DNA of 64,000 nt. Source: Pedobacter sp. GTDB taxonomy: Bacteria > Bacteroidota > Bacteroidia > Sphingobacteriales > Sphingobacteriaceae. The DNA lies in NCBI GenBank assembly GCA_031119475.1, contig JAVHXV010000002.1, positions 582,762-646,761 of the forward strand, written 5' to 3'. The translations under genes and the position numbers were made by a program. Below the pieces are notes generated by a model that was given only the letters and a program-made list of their open reading frames with translations, was not told the DNA's origin and did no database searches. Shown piece after piece: positions 34,601-41,450 of this stretch (the stretch's first letter is position 1; every line of letters starts with the position of its first letter).

Positions 34601-35389
34601 AAAACATCCGGCCTTTGCCGAAAGCTCCTCGATGTGTGGACGCATTTCTTTTGCACCCAGGGCACAGTTAAAACCGATGCTCAAAGGCTTGGCATGGCTC
34701 ACCGAATTCAAAAAAGCTTCAGCTGTTTGTCCAGATAAAGTCCTGCCTGAAGCATCGGTAATGGTGCCCGAAATCATAATTTCAAGTTTCCTACCAATTA
34801 TTTCTTCATATTTTTTGATGGCCACAATGGCCACTTTGGCATTCAAGGTGTCGAAAATTGTTTCAATGAGCAGCACATCGGCACCCCCATCAACCAGTCC
34901 ACGGACCTGTTCGTCGTATGCCGCTTCCAATTCATCGAAATAGATGGCCCGATAGCCTGGGTCGTTCACATCTGGCGACATGGATAGTGTCCTGTTGGTT
35001 GGACCAATTGCACCGGCAACAAAGCAAACCCGATCAGGATTGCTGGCCATGAACTCTGTAACGGCCTGTTTGGCAACCCTTGCACCTTCATAGCTCATTT
35101 CATAGGAAAGATCTTCCATCTGATAGTCGGCCATTGAAATACGCTGGGTACTGAAAGTGTTGGTCTCAATAATGTCTGCGCCCGCTTTTAGGTATTCCAA
35201 GTGGATTGATTTGATGATGTCTGGGCGGGTAATGTTCAGCAGGTCATTGTTTCCCTTTACGTCACAGGGATGGTCTTTGAAGCGTTCGCCCCTAAAATCT
35301 TCTTCCGTTAGGGAATAACGTTGGATCATCGTACCCATCGCCCCATCAATAACCAGTATGCGTTTTTGTAGTTCTTTTCTAATATCCAT
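31676..35389 (-). CDS. metH: Cobalamin-dependent methionine synthase
   Basis: A full-length 1237-residue MetH. Domains in order: homocysteine-binding with zinc cysteines in [12 protein letters not shown]; pterin (methyl-THF) binding with [11 protein letters not shown]; cobalamin cap and B12 domain with [10 protein letters not shown], the histidine being the lower cobalt ligand; and the C-terminal reactivation domain that binds SAM. It transfers methyl from methyl-THF to homocysteine and needs cobalamin made or imported elsewhere. It is the first gene after a SAM-I riboswitch and leads S23-like and metF. Confidence 0.97.
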   Translation of the reverse strand: MDIRKELQKRILVIDGAMGTMIQRYSLTEEDFRGERFKDHPCDVKGNNDLLNITRPDIIKSIHLEYLKAGADIIETNTFSTQRISMADYQMEDLSYEMSYEGARVAKQAVTEFMASNPDRVCFVAGAIGPTNRTLSMSPDVNDPGYRAIYFDELEAAYDEQVRGLVDGGADVLLIETIFDTLNAKVAIVAIKKYEEIIGRKLEIMISGTITDASGRTLSGQTAEAFLNSVSHAKPLSIGFNCALGAKEMRPHIEELSAKAGCFISAYPNAGLPNEFGAYDELPHETAHLVEDFIASGFVNIVGGCCGTTPDHIGCIAQKAKGIPPRRIPEVEPYLRLSGLEPVTITPESIFVNIGERTNITGSPKFSKLILGGDYESALAIALQQVEGGAQIIDVNMDEGMIDSEAAMTKFLNLIASEPDIAKLPIMVDSSKWTVIESGLKCMQGKGIVNSISLKEGEEKFKESASKIMQYGAAVVVMAFDEQGQADNYERRIEICKRSYDLLVNEIGFPPQDIIFDPNILTVATGLEEHNNYAVDFINATRWIKQNLPYAKVSGGVSNISFSFRGNNTVREAMHAAFLYHAIQAGLDMGIVNAGMLEVYEEIAPELLERVEDVLLNRREDATERLVEFADTIKSKGKEVVRDEEWRKGTVEERLSHALVKGIVEYLDDDVEEARQQYDRPIQVIEGPLMDGMNIVGDLFGAGKMFLPQVVKSARVMKKAVAYLLPFIEQEKLDNPDQDQNSSAGKVLMATVKGDVHDIGKNIVGVVLACNNFEIVDMGVMVPAQDIIRKAKEINADIIGLSGLITPSLDEMVHFAKEMEREGFTIPLIIGGATTSRIHAAVKVAPSYSGPVIHVLDASRSVTVCSTLMNNETKDDYVAGIRAEYDKAREAHLNKRSDKRYQTIDEARANKFQIDLEKGITRPSFIGTKVFEDFPLKELVPYIDWTPFFHTWELRGSYPKIFDDKFVGTEAKKLYDDAQVLLKRIVDEKLLTAKGVIGFWPANAVGDDIVLEVKGEMENGKGASDTSSISPQTASIAIHTLRQQAEKVAGEPYYALADFIAQKETGIQDYFGGFAVTTGIGCDELVAEFEKNFDDYNSIMAKALADRLAEAFAERMHELVRKEYWGYAANENLNNEELIKEEYAGIRPAPGYPACPDHTEKDTLFNLLDAENKIGLHLTESFAMYPTAAVSGFYFAHPQSRYFGLGKITKDQVTDYAQRKGMTLEEAERWLSPNLAY

Positions 35390-35398
35390 GTGTCTTAG

Positions 35399-35428
35399 CG
35401 TAGAGCGTAGGGCGTAGAGCGTTCAAAA
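35399..35428. repeat. Heptamer repeat in the metH 5' leader
   Basis: GCGTAGA, GCGTAGG, GCGTAGA and GCGTTCA units with period 7, ten nt before the metH start. They lie in the untranslated leader between the riboswitch aptamer and the gene. An AGCG / CGCT hairpin can form next to them. They may be part of the expression platform or simply an insertion of the common repeat. Confidence 0.7.
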
Positions 35429-35484
35429 CGCTTTCGCTTACCGCTATTCTAATGCCTATAATGAATGGAACAGGATATATTCTA

Positions 35485-35593
35485 AACACTTATCTTTTCC
35501 CAAACTAGATCAGGATAGAATTTAGCACCTTGTTGGCACAGGTTGCTAAGACATCATCGGGTCTAATCCCTCCGCCTTTCTTTATAAGCACTA
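35485..35593 (-). promoter_or_regulatory. SAM-I (S-box) riboswitch upstream of metH
   Basis: Read on the minus strand, the order is CTTAT (P1), then GGCGGAGGGATTAGACCCGA, GATG, CTTAGCAACCTGTG, AAGGTGCTAAATTC and finally GATAAG closing P1. These are the conserved blocks of the SAM-I aptamer: the GGAGGG kink-turn region, the GCAACC element and the AAGGTGCTAA segment. P1 pairs CTTAT near 35585 with ATAAG near 35490. High SAM should repress metH-S23-metF. The downstream platform (35390-35484) has no obvious terminator, so control may act on translation. Confidence 0.9.
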
Positions 35594-35625
35594 CAAAAAT
35601 ACAACAAAGGCAAATCAATTCCAAA
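35594..35625 (-). promoter_or_regulatory. Promoter of the SAM riboswitch-metH unit
   Basis: On the minus strand TTTG (35625-35622), 20 nt, then TATTTTTG (35601-35594), an exact match to TTTG-N20-TAnnTTTG. The predicted start falls at the first nucleotides of riboswitch stem P1. Confidence 0.8.
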
Positions 35626-35650
35626 CGATTGGGATTTTGACAGTTTAAAT

Positions 35651-35684
35651 GACAAAGGCCATGCAAATCTGCACGGCCTTGCAT
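35651..35684 (-). terminator. Hairpin downstream of the Bax inhibitor-1 gene
   Basis: AAGGCC-A-TGCA (35655-35665) pairs with TGCA-C-GGCCTT (35670-35680) apart from one mismatch. It lies 50 nt past the stop of the 35730-36488 gene. The T-run on the minus strand is short, so the terminator role is moderate. Confidence 0.55.
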
Positions 35685-35729
35685 GAGGTTTGGTTTGGCG
35701 TAAAGCGGTAAGCGTTTATCGACGCACCA

Positions 35730-36488
35730 TTATTTTCTGTTGCCAAATAGGCGGAGCAGATATAAAAAGATGTTTAAAAAGTCTAGGTAGAGCGATAGCG
35801 CAGCTACGATAGCGGTTTTATTGGCATCTACACTGAGCACTTCATCGCCATTGGCTTCGATGCCCTGGCCAATCCTTTTGATTTTTTGAACATCGTAGGC
35901 TGTTAATGCCGTAAAGATGGCGACACCAAAGAAGCTCATGATGTAATCAAATTTCTCGCTTCCGACAAAGTAATTGACGAAGCTAGAAATAATGAGCCCA
36001 ACCAAGCCAACCATTAAAATTGGGCCGAATTTACTCAGGTCAACATTGGTAGTATAGCCTAAAAATGCCATGATGCCAAAGATACCTGCTGCGGCACCAA
36101 AGCAGGCAACTACTGATGAAGTAGTATACGCCAAGAGAATAAAGCTCAAGCTAACTCCCGTTAATGCCGCATATAGGATAAATACACCGAGCAGAGCTGG
36201 ATATGACAACTTGCTAAGACCAAAGCTCATCAGCATCACCAATCCCAACGGAGCAAACATGGCCACATAACCAAATATGGTTGGGCTTAGCCTACCTGTT
36301 GCGGGGTTCGCTTGTAAAAGATATTGCATGAGCCCTTCATTTGTGCCAAACAAATAGGCAGCCAAGGTTGATAGGGATAGGGCAACAAACATCCACAGGA
36401 AAACATTGGCGAAAAACTTTTTCGATACGCTTCCTTCTTCGATGACGATTACGCTATCGTCTTGGTAGTTATAATTTTGATCGTTCAT
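35730..36488 (-). CDS. Bax inhibitor-1 / YccA family membrane protein
   Basis: A 252-residue protein with seven hydrophobic segments, of the BI-1/YccA (TMBIM) family. Bacterial members are implicated in calcium or pH-dependent leak or in FtsH control; the role here is not known. Motifs include FFANVFLWMF at the first helix and YDVQKIKRIGQ in the sixth-seventh helix region, followed by LYLDFLNIFLYLLRLFG at the C-terminus. The ATG at 36488 is chosen because the upstream in-frame ATG (36533) would overlap the DUF2442 gene by 29 nt and add a hydrophilic stretch. Confidence 0.92.
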   Translation of the reverse strand: MNDQNYNYQDDSVIVIEEGSVSKKFFANVFLWMFVALSLSTLAAYLFGTNEGLMQYLLQANPATGRLSPTIFGYVAMFAPLGLVMLMSFGLSKLSYPALLGVFILYAALTGVSLSFILLAYTTSSVVACFGAAAGIFGIMAFLGYTTNVDLSKFGPILMVGLVGLIISSFVNYFVGSEKFDYIMSFFGVAIFTALTAYDVQKIKRIGQGIEANGDEVLSVDANKTAIVAALSLYLDFLNIFLYLLRLFGNRK

Positions 36489-36504
36489 ATGATTGTGCTT
36501 ACGT

Positions 36505-36720
36505 TTATTTTTGATATGTGTTAAATCCTTCAAAACTTAGGTCTTCGTCAATTTTTTCCCAGTGGATGCCATAAGGAGAAATGGTAAAATTTTTTCTTTC
36601 CTCATCGCTGGCATTCATCAATTTAGGAAACCAACTTAAAGGGTGACTTTTCTGCTCGCCAGTCGGATTAATGATAAATATGTTATCATTTTCGAACCAG
36701 ACTTTAATCTGTTTTTCCAT
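36505..36720 (-). CDS. DUF2442-domain small protein
   Basis: A 71-residue protein that resembles DUF2442 (NE0471 N-terminal-like): short beta-rich start, then SHPLSWFPKLMNASDEERKNF and GIHWEKIDEDLSFEGF. The aromatic/acidic end WxxIDEDLS is typical. These genes commonly occur next to DUF4160 genes, as here, and have been suspected as toxin-antitoxin-like pairs without firm proof. It overlaps the upstream DUF4160 frame by 17 nt. Confidence 0.85.
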   Translation of the reverse strand: MEKQIKVWFENDNIFIINPTGEQKSHPLSWFPKLMNASDEERKNFTISPYGIHWEKIDEDLSFEGFNTYQK

Positions 36721-36913
36721 GATATTCCTTCCATTTTGAAATAATAATTTCCTTGTTTTCTTCTATCAAAGACTGTGCTAAGTTAACATCTTTATTCTTA
36801 AGACCTTTATTACTGACAAGTTTCACTTCTTCAACTTCGAATTTTGCTTCCCCATCTGCATTTCTGACATGTATATGGATAGGTAAATGTTCATTTAAAA
36901 ATACCCTTTTAAT
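36704..36913 (-). CDS. DUF4160-like small protein without an ATG start
   Basis: The frame from 36913 to the TAA at 36706-36704 encodes about 69 residues. It contains LNEHLPIHIHVRNADGEAKF and ends IISKWKEYHGKTD, the DUF4160 pattern (NEHxPPHIHV... DGEAKF...). No ATG, GTG or TTG precedes this in frame; after the TGA at about 36916-36914 the first codon is ATT. It either starts at a rare codon (ATT at 36913) or has lost its N-terminus. It overlaps both the upstream gene end (36909) and DUF2442. I am confident of the family but not of the start or function. Confidence 0.55.
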   Translation of the reverse strand: MKRVFLNEHLPIHIHVRNADGEAKFEVEEVKLVSNKGLKNKDVNLAQSLIEENKEIIISKWKEYHGKTD

Positions 36914-37475
36914 TCAATCTTTTTGTCAACAGTTCTTCAACTTTTTTAAAGAATTGGATCGGTTTCAGTTTTCGCCAGTGCAATTGGTCCAATTCTCCGC
37001 CAAAATTGAGATAATAATCGATGTTATGCTCCCTAAATTCCTGGATCACATGTTCATTGAAGTTGATCCCGGCAATCCATCCTTCTTCCACGTCCTGGAA
37101 CCATTCTTCATAGTAACTGTCGTCTGAAGCATGAAAGTTGAGTACATTTTCGCCGATGAGCACAAATTTGTTGATCCCTTCGTCGATCATGAGCTCAATG
37201 ATTTCCCTTTTGAGCAACATGATGTCGTTGTTGATGGTGTCGTTCCATTCGCCCATCAGTTCGATGATGGCAAAACCACGGTCGTAATCGACATAAATAA
37301 CCTTGATGTACAGTGTATTAGAGCCGAATGCATCCCATTGTGGATGGATCAGGTAGTTATAGAGCTGCTTATCGAAGTAAAATTCCGAATATTCCGTGTT
37401 GAAGAAAGGCGACCGCTCATCTTCTGCAGCAATATAATCATCTCTCCAGGCATAAAAGGGTTCGATTTCGTGCAT
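36909..37475 (-). CDS. Conserved hypothetical protein, acidic and aromatic
   Basis: A 188-residue acidic protein with no signal peptide or membrane segment. Features are an aromatic-rich N-terminal third (FYAWRDDYI, YSEFYFDKQLYNYLIHPQWD), a central hydrophobic strand (KFVLIGENVLNFHA) and a basic C-terminal helix. I do not recognise the family; it looks like a cytoplasmic Bacteroidota-specific protein. It stands upstream of the DUF4160/DUF2442 pair on the same strand and overlaps the DUF4160 frame by 5 nt. Confidence 0.8.
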   Translation of the reverse strand: MHEIEPFYAWRDDYIAAEDERSPFFNTEYSEFYFDKQLYNYLIHPQWDAFGSNTLYIKVIYVDYDRGFAIIELMGEWNDTINNDIMLLKREIIELMIDEGINKFVLIGENVLNFHASDDSYYEEWFQDVEEGWIAGINFNEHVIQEFREHNIDYYLNFGGELDQLHWRKLKPIQFFKKVEELLTKRLN

Positions 37476-37504
37476 TAGGGTTTGTTCTGGTGATGAAATG
37501 GTCT

Positions 37505-37656
37505 ATCTGTGGTAAGTTGTGCGTTGTAGGTTACAAGGCTAGGTGCAAAAAGTAAATCGTATAAAAAGAAAAATTCTGGTCAGTATGTTAACCTTCAACC
37601 TTTGCCGCAGGCATCCTTTTGGGACAACCTTCAACCTTCAACCTTCAACTTTCAAC
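37505..37656. repeat. Heptamer repeat between murQ and the hypothetical gene
   Basis: Right side: AACCTTC units repeated with period 7 (AACCTTC, AACCTTT, then AACCTTC three times, AACTTTC). Left side: GTAAGTT, GTTGTAG and GTTACAAG units of the opposite sense. They are complementary in the sense GTTGAAGG / CCTTCAAC. The region fills the 181-nt gap downstream of murQ. Confidence 0.75.
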
Positions 37657-38463
37657 TCAACCTTTACTGGCTTCAACCGCTTTGCGTACACTTCCATATT
37701 TGCTCAATAGGTCTGCTGCCTGGTCGTGGTCGATCTGGAGTTCGTCCATGACCATCTGGGTTCCGCGGTCAACCAATTTATGATTAGTTAACTGCATATC
37801 GACCATTTTATTGCCCTTTACACGTCCCAATTTAATCATTACGGTGGTGCTCAGCATGTTCAGTACCAATTTTTGTGCGGTGCCAGATTTCATCCTGGTC
37901 GATCCTGTCAGGAACTCAGGCCCAACGACCACTTCTACCGGATAATCAGACTCGGCAACGATGGGTCCTCCGTTGTTGCAGATGATGCATCCGGTCAATA
38001 TACCATGTTTGCGTGCAGTGTTTAGTCCACCGATGACGTAAGGTGTTGTCCCCGATGCGGCCAATCCTACCAATGAATCCTTTTCGTTGATCTGATATTC
38101 CTGGAGATCGATCCAAGCTTGTTCTGAGTCGTCTTCTGCAAATTCGACAGCTTTCCTAATGGCGCTATCTCCTCCGGCGATGATGCCGACCACGCGGTCG
38201 AAAGGTACGCCAAATGTTGGTGGGCACTCTGAGGCATCAACTACACCTAAACGGCCACTGGTTCCGGCGCCAATATAGAATAGGCGTCCGCCCTTAGCCA
38301 TTCTTTCGGCCACTGCCGATGCCAGTTTTTCTATTTGTGGTAAAGCTTTTTCTACCGCTAATGGTACAAGTTTGTCTTCGGTATTGATGCTGGTCAAAAT
38401 CTCTAGCACCGACATTTGGTCAATGTCTTTGTATCTGGATTCCTGCTCGGTAATTCTCTTCAT
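37657..38463 (-). CDS. murQ: N-acetylmuramic acid 6-phosphate etherase
   Basis: A 268-residue MurQ that cleaves the lactyl ether of MurNAc-6-phosphate to give GlcNAc-6-phosphate, in peptidoglycan recycling. The N-terminus ITEQESRYKDIDQMS and the SIS-domain motif GAGTSGRLGVVDASECPPTF are diagnostic, and GSTRMKSGTAQK follows. The catalytic glutamate region (SECPPTFG) is present. No MurNAc kinase or PTS lies beside it, but a NamZ-like gene at 53.8 kb could supply MurNAc. Confidence 0.96.
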   Translation of the reverse strand: MKRITEQESRYKDIDQMSVLEILTSINTEDKLVPLAVEKALPQIEKLASAVAERMAKGGRLFYIGAGTSGRLGVVDASECPPTFGVPFDRVVGIIAGGDSAIRKAVEFAEDDSEQAWIDLQEYQINEKDSLVGLAASGTTPYVIGGLNTARKHGILTGCIICNNGGPIVAESDYPVEVVVGPEFLTGSTRMKSGTAQKLVLNMLSTTVMIKLGRVKGNKMVDMQLTNHKLVDRGTQMVMDELQIDHDQAADLLSKYGSVRKAVEASKG

Positions 38464-38664
38464 GGATGTTGTTTAGCGTAAAGATGGTTAATTTATCCCT
38501 TAACCTGAAATTTTTTCATTATTCATGCAATTTTATAGAGAAGATTACTGCGAAGCAAATTTTAGCGGAGAATTTTCTCAACGCGCGGCGCATAGCGCCC
38601 TGCACTTGCAAACTTATTTTCACGTTACGCGTTGTATTCATTACCTTTGTAACGCACCTGCGCG

Positions 38665-40269
38665 ATGAAAAAAAGTACCCGTATCAATTTTCTGATTGCC
38701 CTCACCTATGCCGTTACCCTGATAGGAGGGATGTATCTGGGATTCAAGTTTTTAAAGGACCAGGGATTTCAGTTCAAGAGAGATGTGCGTTTGGCAGACC
38801 ACAATGCCCAAAAAGTGGAAGAAATCATCCACATCATCAACAAAAACTATGTAGATGAAGTCAATGCAGATAGCCTCCAGCATTTGCCGATCGACAGCCT
38901 ATTGCATCAGCTCGATCCCCACAGCATGTACCTGCCCGCCAATGAGGCCGGCGAATTTTCTGATAACCTGGAGGGAAACTTTGAAGGCATTGGTGTAGAA
39001 TATTACATTTTAAATGATACCCTGCTGGTCACCAACGTGATCAAAGATGGTCCGGCGTTTTTTGCCGGCTTAAAACAGGGCGATAAGATTATCAAGATCG
39101 ATAGTACCATTGTAAGCGGAAGATCATTGCCGCGGACCGAGATGATCGGCAAGATCAAGGGCAGGAGCGGTACGCCCGTACAGCTCACCGTTGTACATCC
39201 CGGCACATCAGGCCCAAGCCTATATACGATCAAACGCGGGAAAGTAGAGGTAAGCAGTGTGGATGTGGCGTATATGCTCAATAACGAAACAGCCTACGTA
39301 CGCATCAGTAAGTTTGGGGCCAATACCGATGAAGATTTTGTCAATGCAATCCGTAGCCTCAAGGCCAAAGGGATGAAGAAACTGATGCTCGACCTGCGCG
39401 ATAATGGTGGCGGGTATGTGACCGCAGCAACAGGGTTGGCCAATCAGTTCCTGCCAGAAAATAAGCTGATCGTTTATACCGAGGGCAAACATGAGCCACG
39501 TACCGATTATTTTGCAACCGGTGGCGGCGAGTTTGAGCAGGGAAAACTCGTGGTGCTGATCAATGAAAATTCAGCTTCGGCAAGCGAGATTTTCGCCGGT
39601 GCCATGCAGGACCTTGACCGTGGGACTATTGTAGGACGAAGATCTTTTGGGAAAGGGCTGGTCCAGGAACAATTTGCCTTTGAGGATGGGTCTGCACTTA
39701 ACCTGACCATCGCCAGGTATTATACGCCATTGGGGCGCAGTATTCAAAAATCGTATAAACGCGGGTATGCGGCCTATCAGCATGAACTAGAAGACCGCTA
39801 TCAGGATGGTGAAATGACAAAAGACCATAAGGCAAAAGATAGCGTTCAGCGCGCTACGGCCTTTGTGACTTCCAGTGGAAAGAAAGTATACGGGGGTGGT
39901 GGCATCCAACCAGATGTTTATGTAAAATTAGATACCTCGGGCTATACCAGATGGTATGCCAATCTGTTGCGCAAAAAGATCTTGATCGACTTTGTCTTTG
40001 ATGTACTGGCCAACCGTTATTCGGCCCTTTACCTTAGCCAGAACTTGGGCAGCTTCAGCATCAGCGATGTCGACTATAAAGATCTGCAAAAGTATATCCA
40101 GGGCCGGAACATCAGCATTGATGCCAAACAGATGGCCGAATCGAAAACTTTGATCTACAATGACCTCAAAGTAATGCTCTGCAAATATCACCTTGGCGAC
40201 CTGGGCTATTACAAAGCCCACAACCTCACAGATAATGTGGTGAAACAGGGGCTGTTGAGTTTGCAATAA
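38665..40269 (+). CDS. Carboxy-terminal processing protease (S41A, CtpA-like)
   Basis: A 534-residue exported or membrane-anchored protease: N-terminal hydrophobic anchor (about 8-26), PDZ domain at about 95-190 (GIGVEYYILND, GLKQGDKIIKIDS), then the S41 catalytic core. The nucleophile lies in ENSASASEIF (residues 301-310) and the catalytic lysine is K330 in FGKGLVQ. The C-terminal third carries a Bacteroidota-type extension. It probably trims the C-termini of periplasmic proteins. It starts 201 nt from the divergent murQ. Confidence 0.93.
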   Translation: MKKSTRINFLIALTYAVTLIGGMYLGFKFLKDQGFQFKRDVRLADHNAQKVEEIIHIINKNYVDEVNADSLQHLPIDSLLHQLDPHSMYLPANEAGEFSDNLEGNFEGIGVEYYILNDTLLVTNVIKDGPAFFAGLKQGDKIIKIDSTIVSGRSLPRTEMIGKIKGRSGTPVQLTVVHPGTSGPSLYTIKRGKVEVSSVDVAYMLNNETAYVRISKFGANTDEDFVNAIRSLKAKGMKKLMLDLRDNGGGYVTAATGLANQFLPENKLIVYTEGKHEPRTDYFATGGGEFEQGKLVVLINENSASASEIFAGAMQDLDRGTIVGRRSFGKGLVQEQFAFEDGSALNLTIARYYTPLGRSIQKSYKRGYAAYQHELEDRYQDGEMTKDHKAKDSVQRATAFVTSSGKKVYGGGGIQPDVYVKLDTSGYTRWYANLLRKKILIDFVFDVLANRYSALYLSQNLGSFSISDVDYKDLQKYIQGRNISIDAKQMAESKTLIYNDLKVMLCKYHLGDLGYYKAHNLTDNVVKQGLLSLQ

Positions 40270-40381
40270 GGGAGTCGGGAAGTTGGAAAGTCGGGAAGAC
40301 CGAGGTTTGGGTCCAAGAGTCCAGAGTCCAAGAGTCCAGACCAGCGATGATCATTAGCTGTTAGTTCAAAGCTAAAAGATA
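40270..40381. repeat. Period 7/8 repeat between convergent ctpA-like and DUF6266 genes
   Basis: GGGAGTC, GGGAAGTT, GGAAAGTC and GGGAAGAC units are followed by GTCCAAGA, GTCCAGA, GTCCAAGA and GTCCAGA. The second set is almost the unit at 18415-18480. No clear opposing arm is present here, and no strong terminator. Confidence 0.7.
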
Positions 40382-41026
40382 TTATTTTTCAGGTAGTTCG
40401 ATTGTGCCCAAATAATGGCTTTTGCTCTGTGCGCTATGGTCATAGGCAACAAAGGCCAGATAAACATGGATCTCTTTATTTTCTGGGTTCAACGGCAAAG
40501 GGAAAACGGCTTGCCCCGTATGCCTGCGTGATGCGGCAAAATCTCCATCTACCCAATTGGTATCGGGCATGTACATGACGATCATTGCACCATCGAGTGC
40601 ACGATCATGATCGTGTGGATCTACGCTCCAGCTGATGGTGAGGTTTTGTTCAGCAACTTCCATGCCCATGGTATGGGGTAGCGGCAGCGCACCATGGCTC
40701 ACCAAGATGCAGGCTGGATCAATGTACCAGGAGCCATCTTCATGTTGCTTGAAGGCATAGCGGCTGTTATAAGATTTGGCGGCTACAAAGCCCTGAAAGG
40801 TTTGGGCATAATTTTTAAATCCAATTCTCAGGAAATGTAATAAAGGCTGCAGCCAATGTTGCATGAGCGCAAACTTGTCACGTGTAGCCTGTTCATTTGG
40901 CCCAGCTTTTTTGGTCCGTTTCCCTGGCCGCGACCGCATCACATTCTGACCATATAAAGGGTAAACAATGGCATTGCCAACTTTACCTGATAAACCGTTG
41001 AATAGTCCGTTTTTAAATACTGCCAT
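40382..41026 (-). CDS. DUF6266 family protein
   Basis: A 214-residue protein of the DUF6266 family, widespread in Bacteroidota and mostly of unknown role. The N-terminal signature FKNGLFNGLSGKVGNAIVYPLYGQNVMR (residues 4-31 region) and the SRPGKRTKKAGPNEQATRDKF segment match. It has no signal peptide. The C-terminal half is beta-rich (LTISWSVDP, IHVYLAFVAYD). These proteins are sometimes likened to phage tail or fibre proteins, but nothing phage-like surrounds this gene. Family call good, function unknown. Confidence 0.85.
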   Translation of the reverse strand: MAVFKNGLFNGLSGKVGNAIVYPLYGQNVMRSRPGKRTKKAGPNEQATRDKFALMQHWLQPLLHFLRIGFKNYAQTFQGFVAAKSYNSRYAFKQHEDGSWYIDPACILVSHGALPLPHTMGMEVAEQNLTISWSVDPHDHDRALDGAMIVMYMPDTNWVDGDFAASRRHTGQAVFPLPLNPENKEIHVYLAFVAYDHSAQSKSHYLGTIELPEK

Positions 41027-41450
41027 TTTTTGAGTGGTTAAGTTAATATTAGCTAATTCAAATACCTGATCGCCAGATCACTATCTAATATAGCAATGCA
41101 AGTGTTCAACTCTACTATTAAAACGGAAATTGAACGAAATGAACAAAGGCTTTAATCAGGATAAACCCGCATTTATCCGGGTTAAGTCCGGGTTAAATGC
41201 GGGTTTGGTACGGGTTTGATTCTGGTTAAAAGTATCGTTGGTATATGAGTGGAATATCGATGATAAGTTAGAAGGAACTTATGCATTATACCTATCCCCC
41301 TCTGGAGGGGGGCAGGGGGAGGAAAGGGATAAATCTGATAATCAGTGGACAATCGGTTATCTAATGATTTTTATCTTCCCATTTCTGTCTAGGCAAGAAG
41401 AAGGATAACTAAATTTCCTTATATTTATTCTGACCATATTCCCTCTGTCC
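41027..41450. repeat. 424-nt gap with a GC-rich hairpin and a dispersed repeat
   Basis: No gene is visible. AAACCCGCATTTA (41163-41175) pairs perfectly with TAAATGCGGGTTT (41194-41206), with a CCGGGTTAAGT direct repeat in the loop. At 41292-41323 lies CTATCCCCCTCTGGAGGGGG followed by GCAGGGGGAGGA, a C/G-rich element found again, inverted, at 50507-50536. The rest is AT-rich and probably contains the DUF6266 and 41451 promoters. Confidence 0.75.

Noticed and set aside
40382..41026. Phage remnant (DUF6266 near phage tail families)
   Set aside because: No other phage gene, integrase or repeat surrounds it, and the family is common outside prophages.
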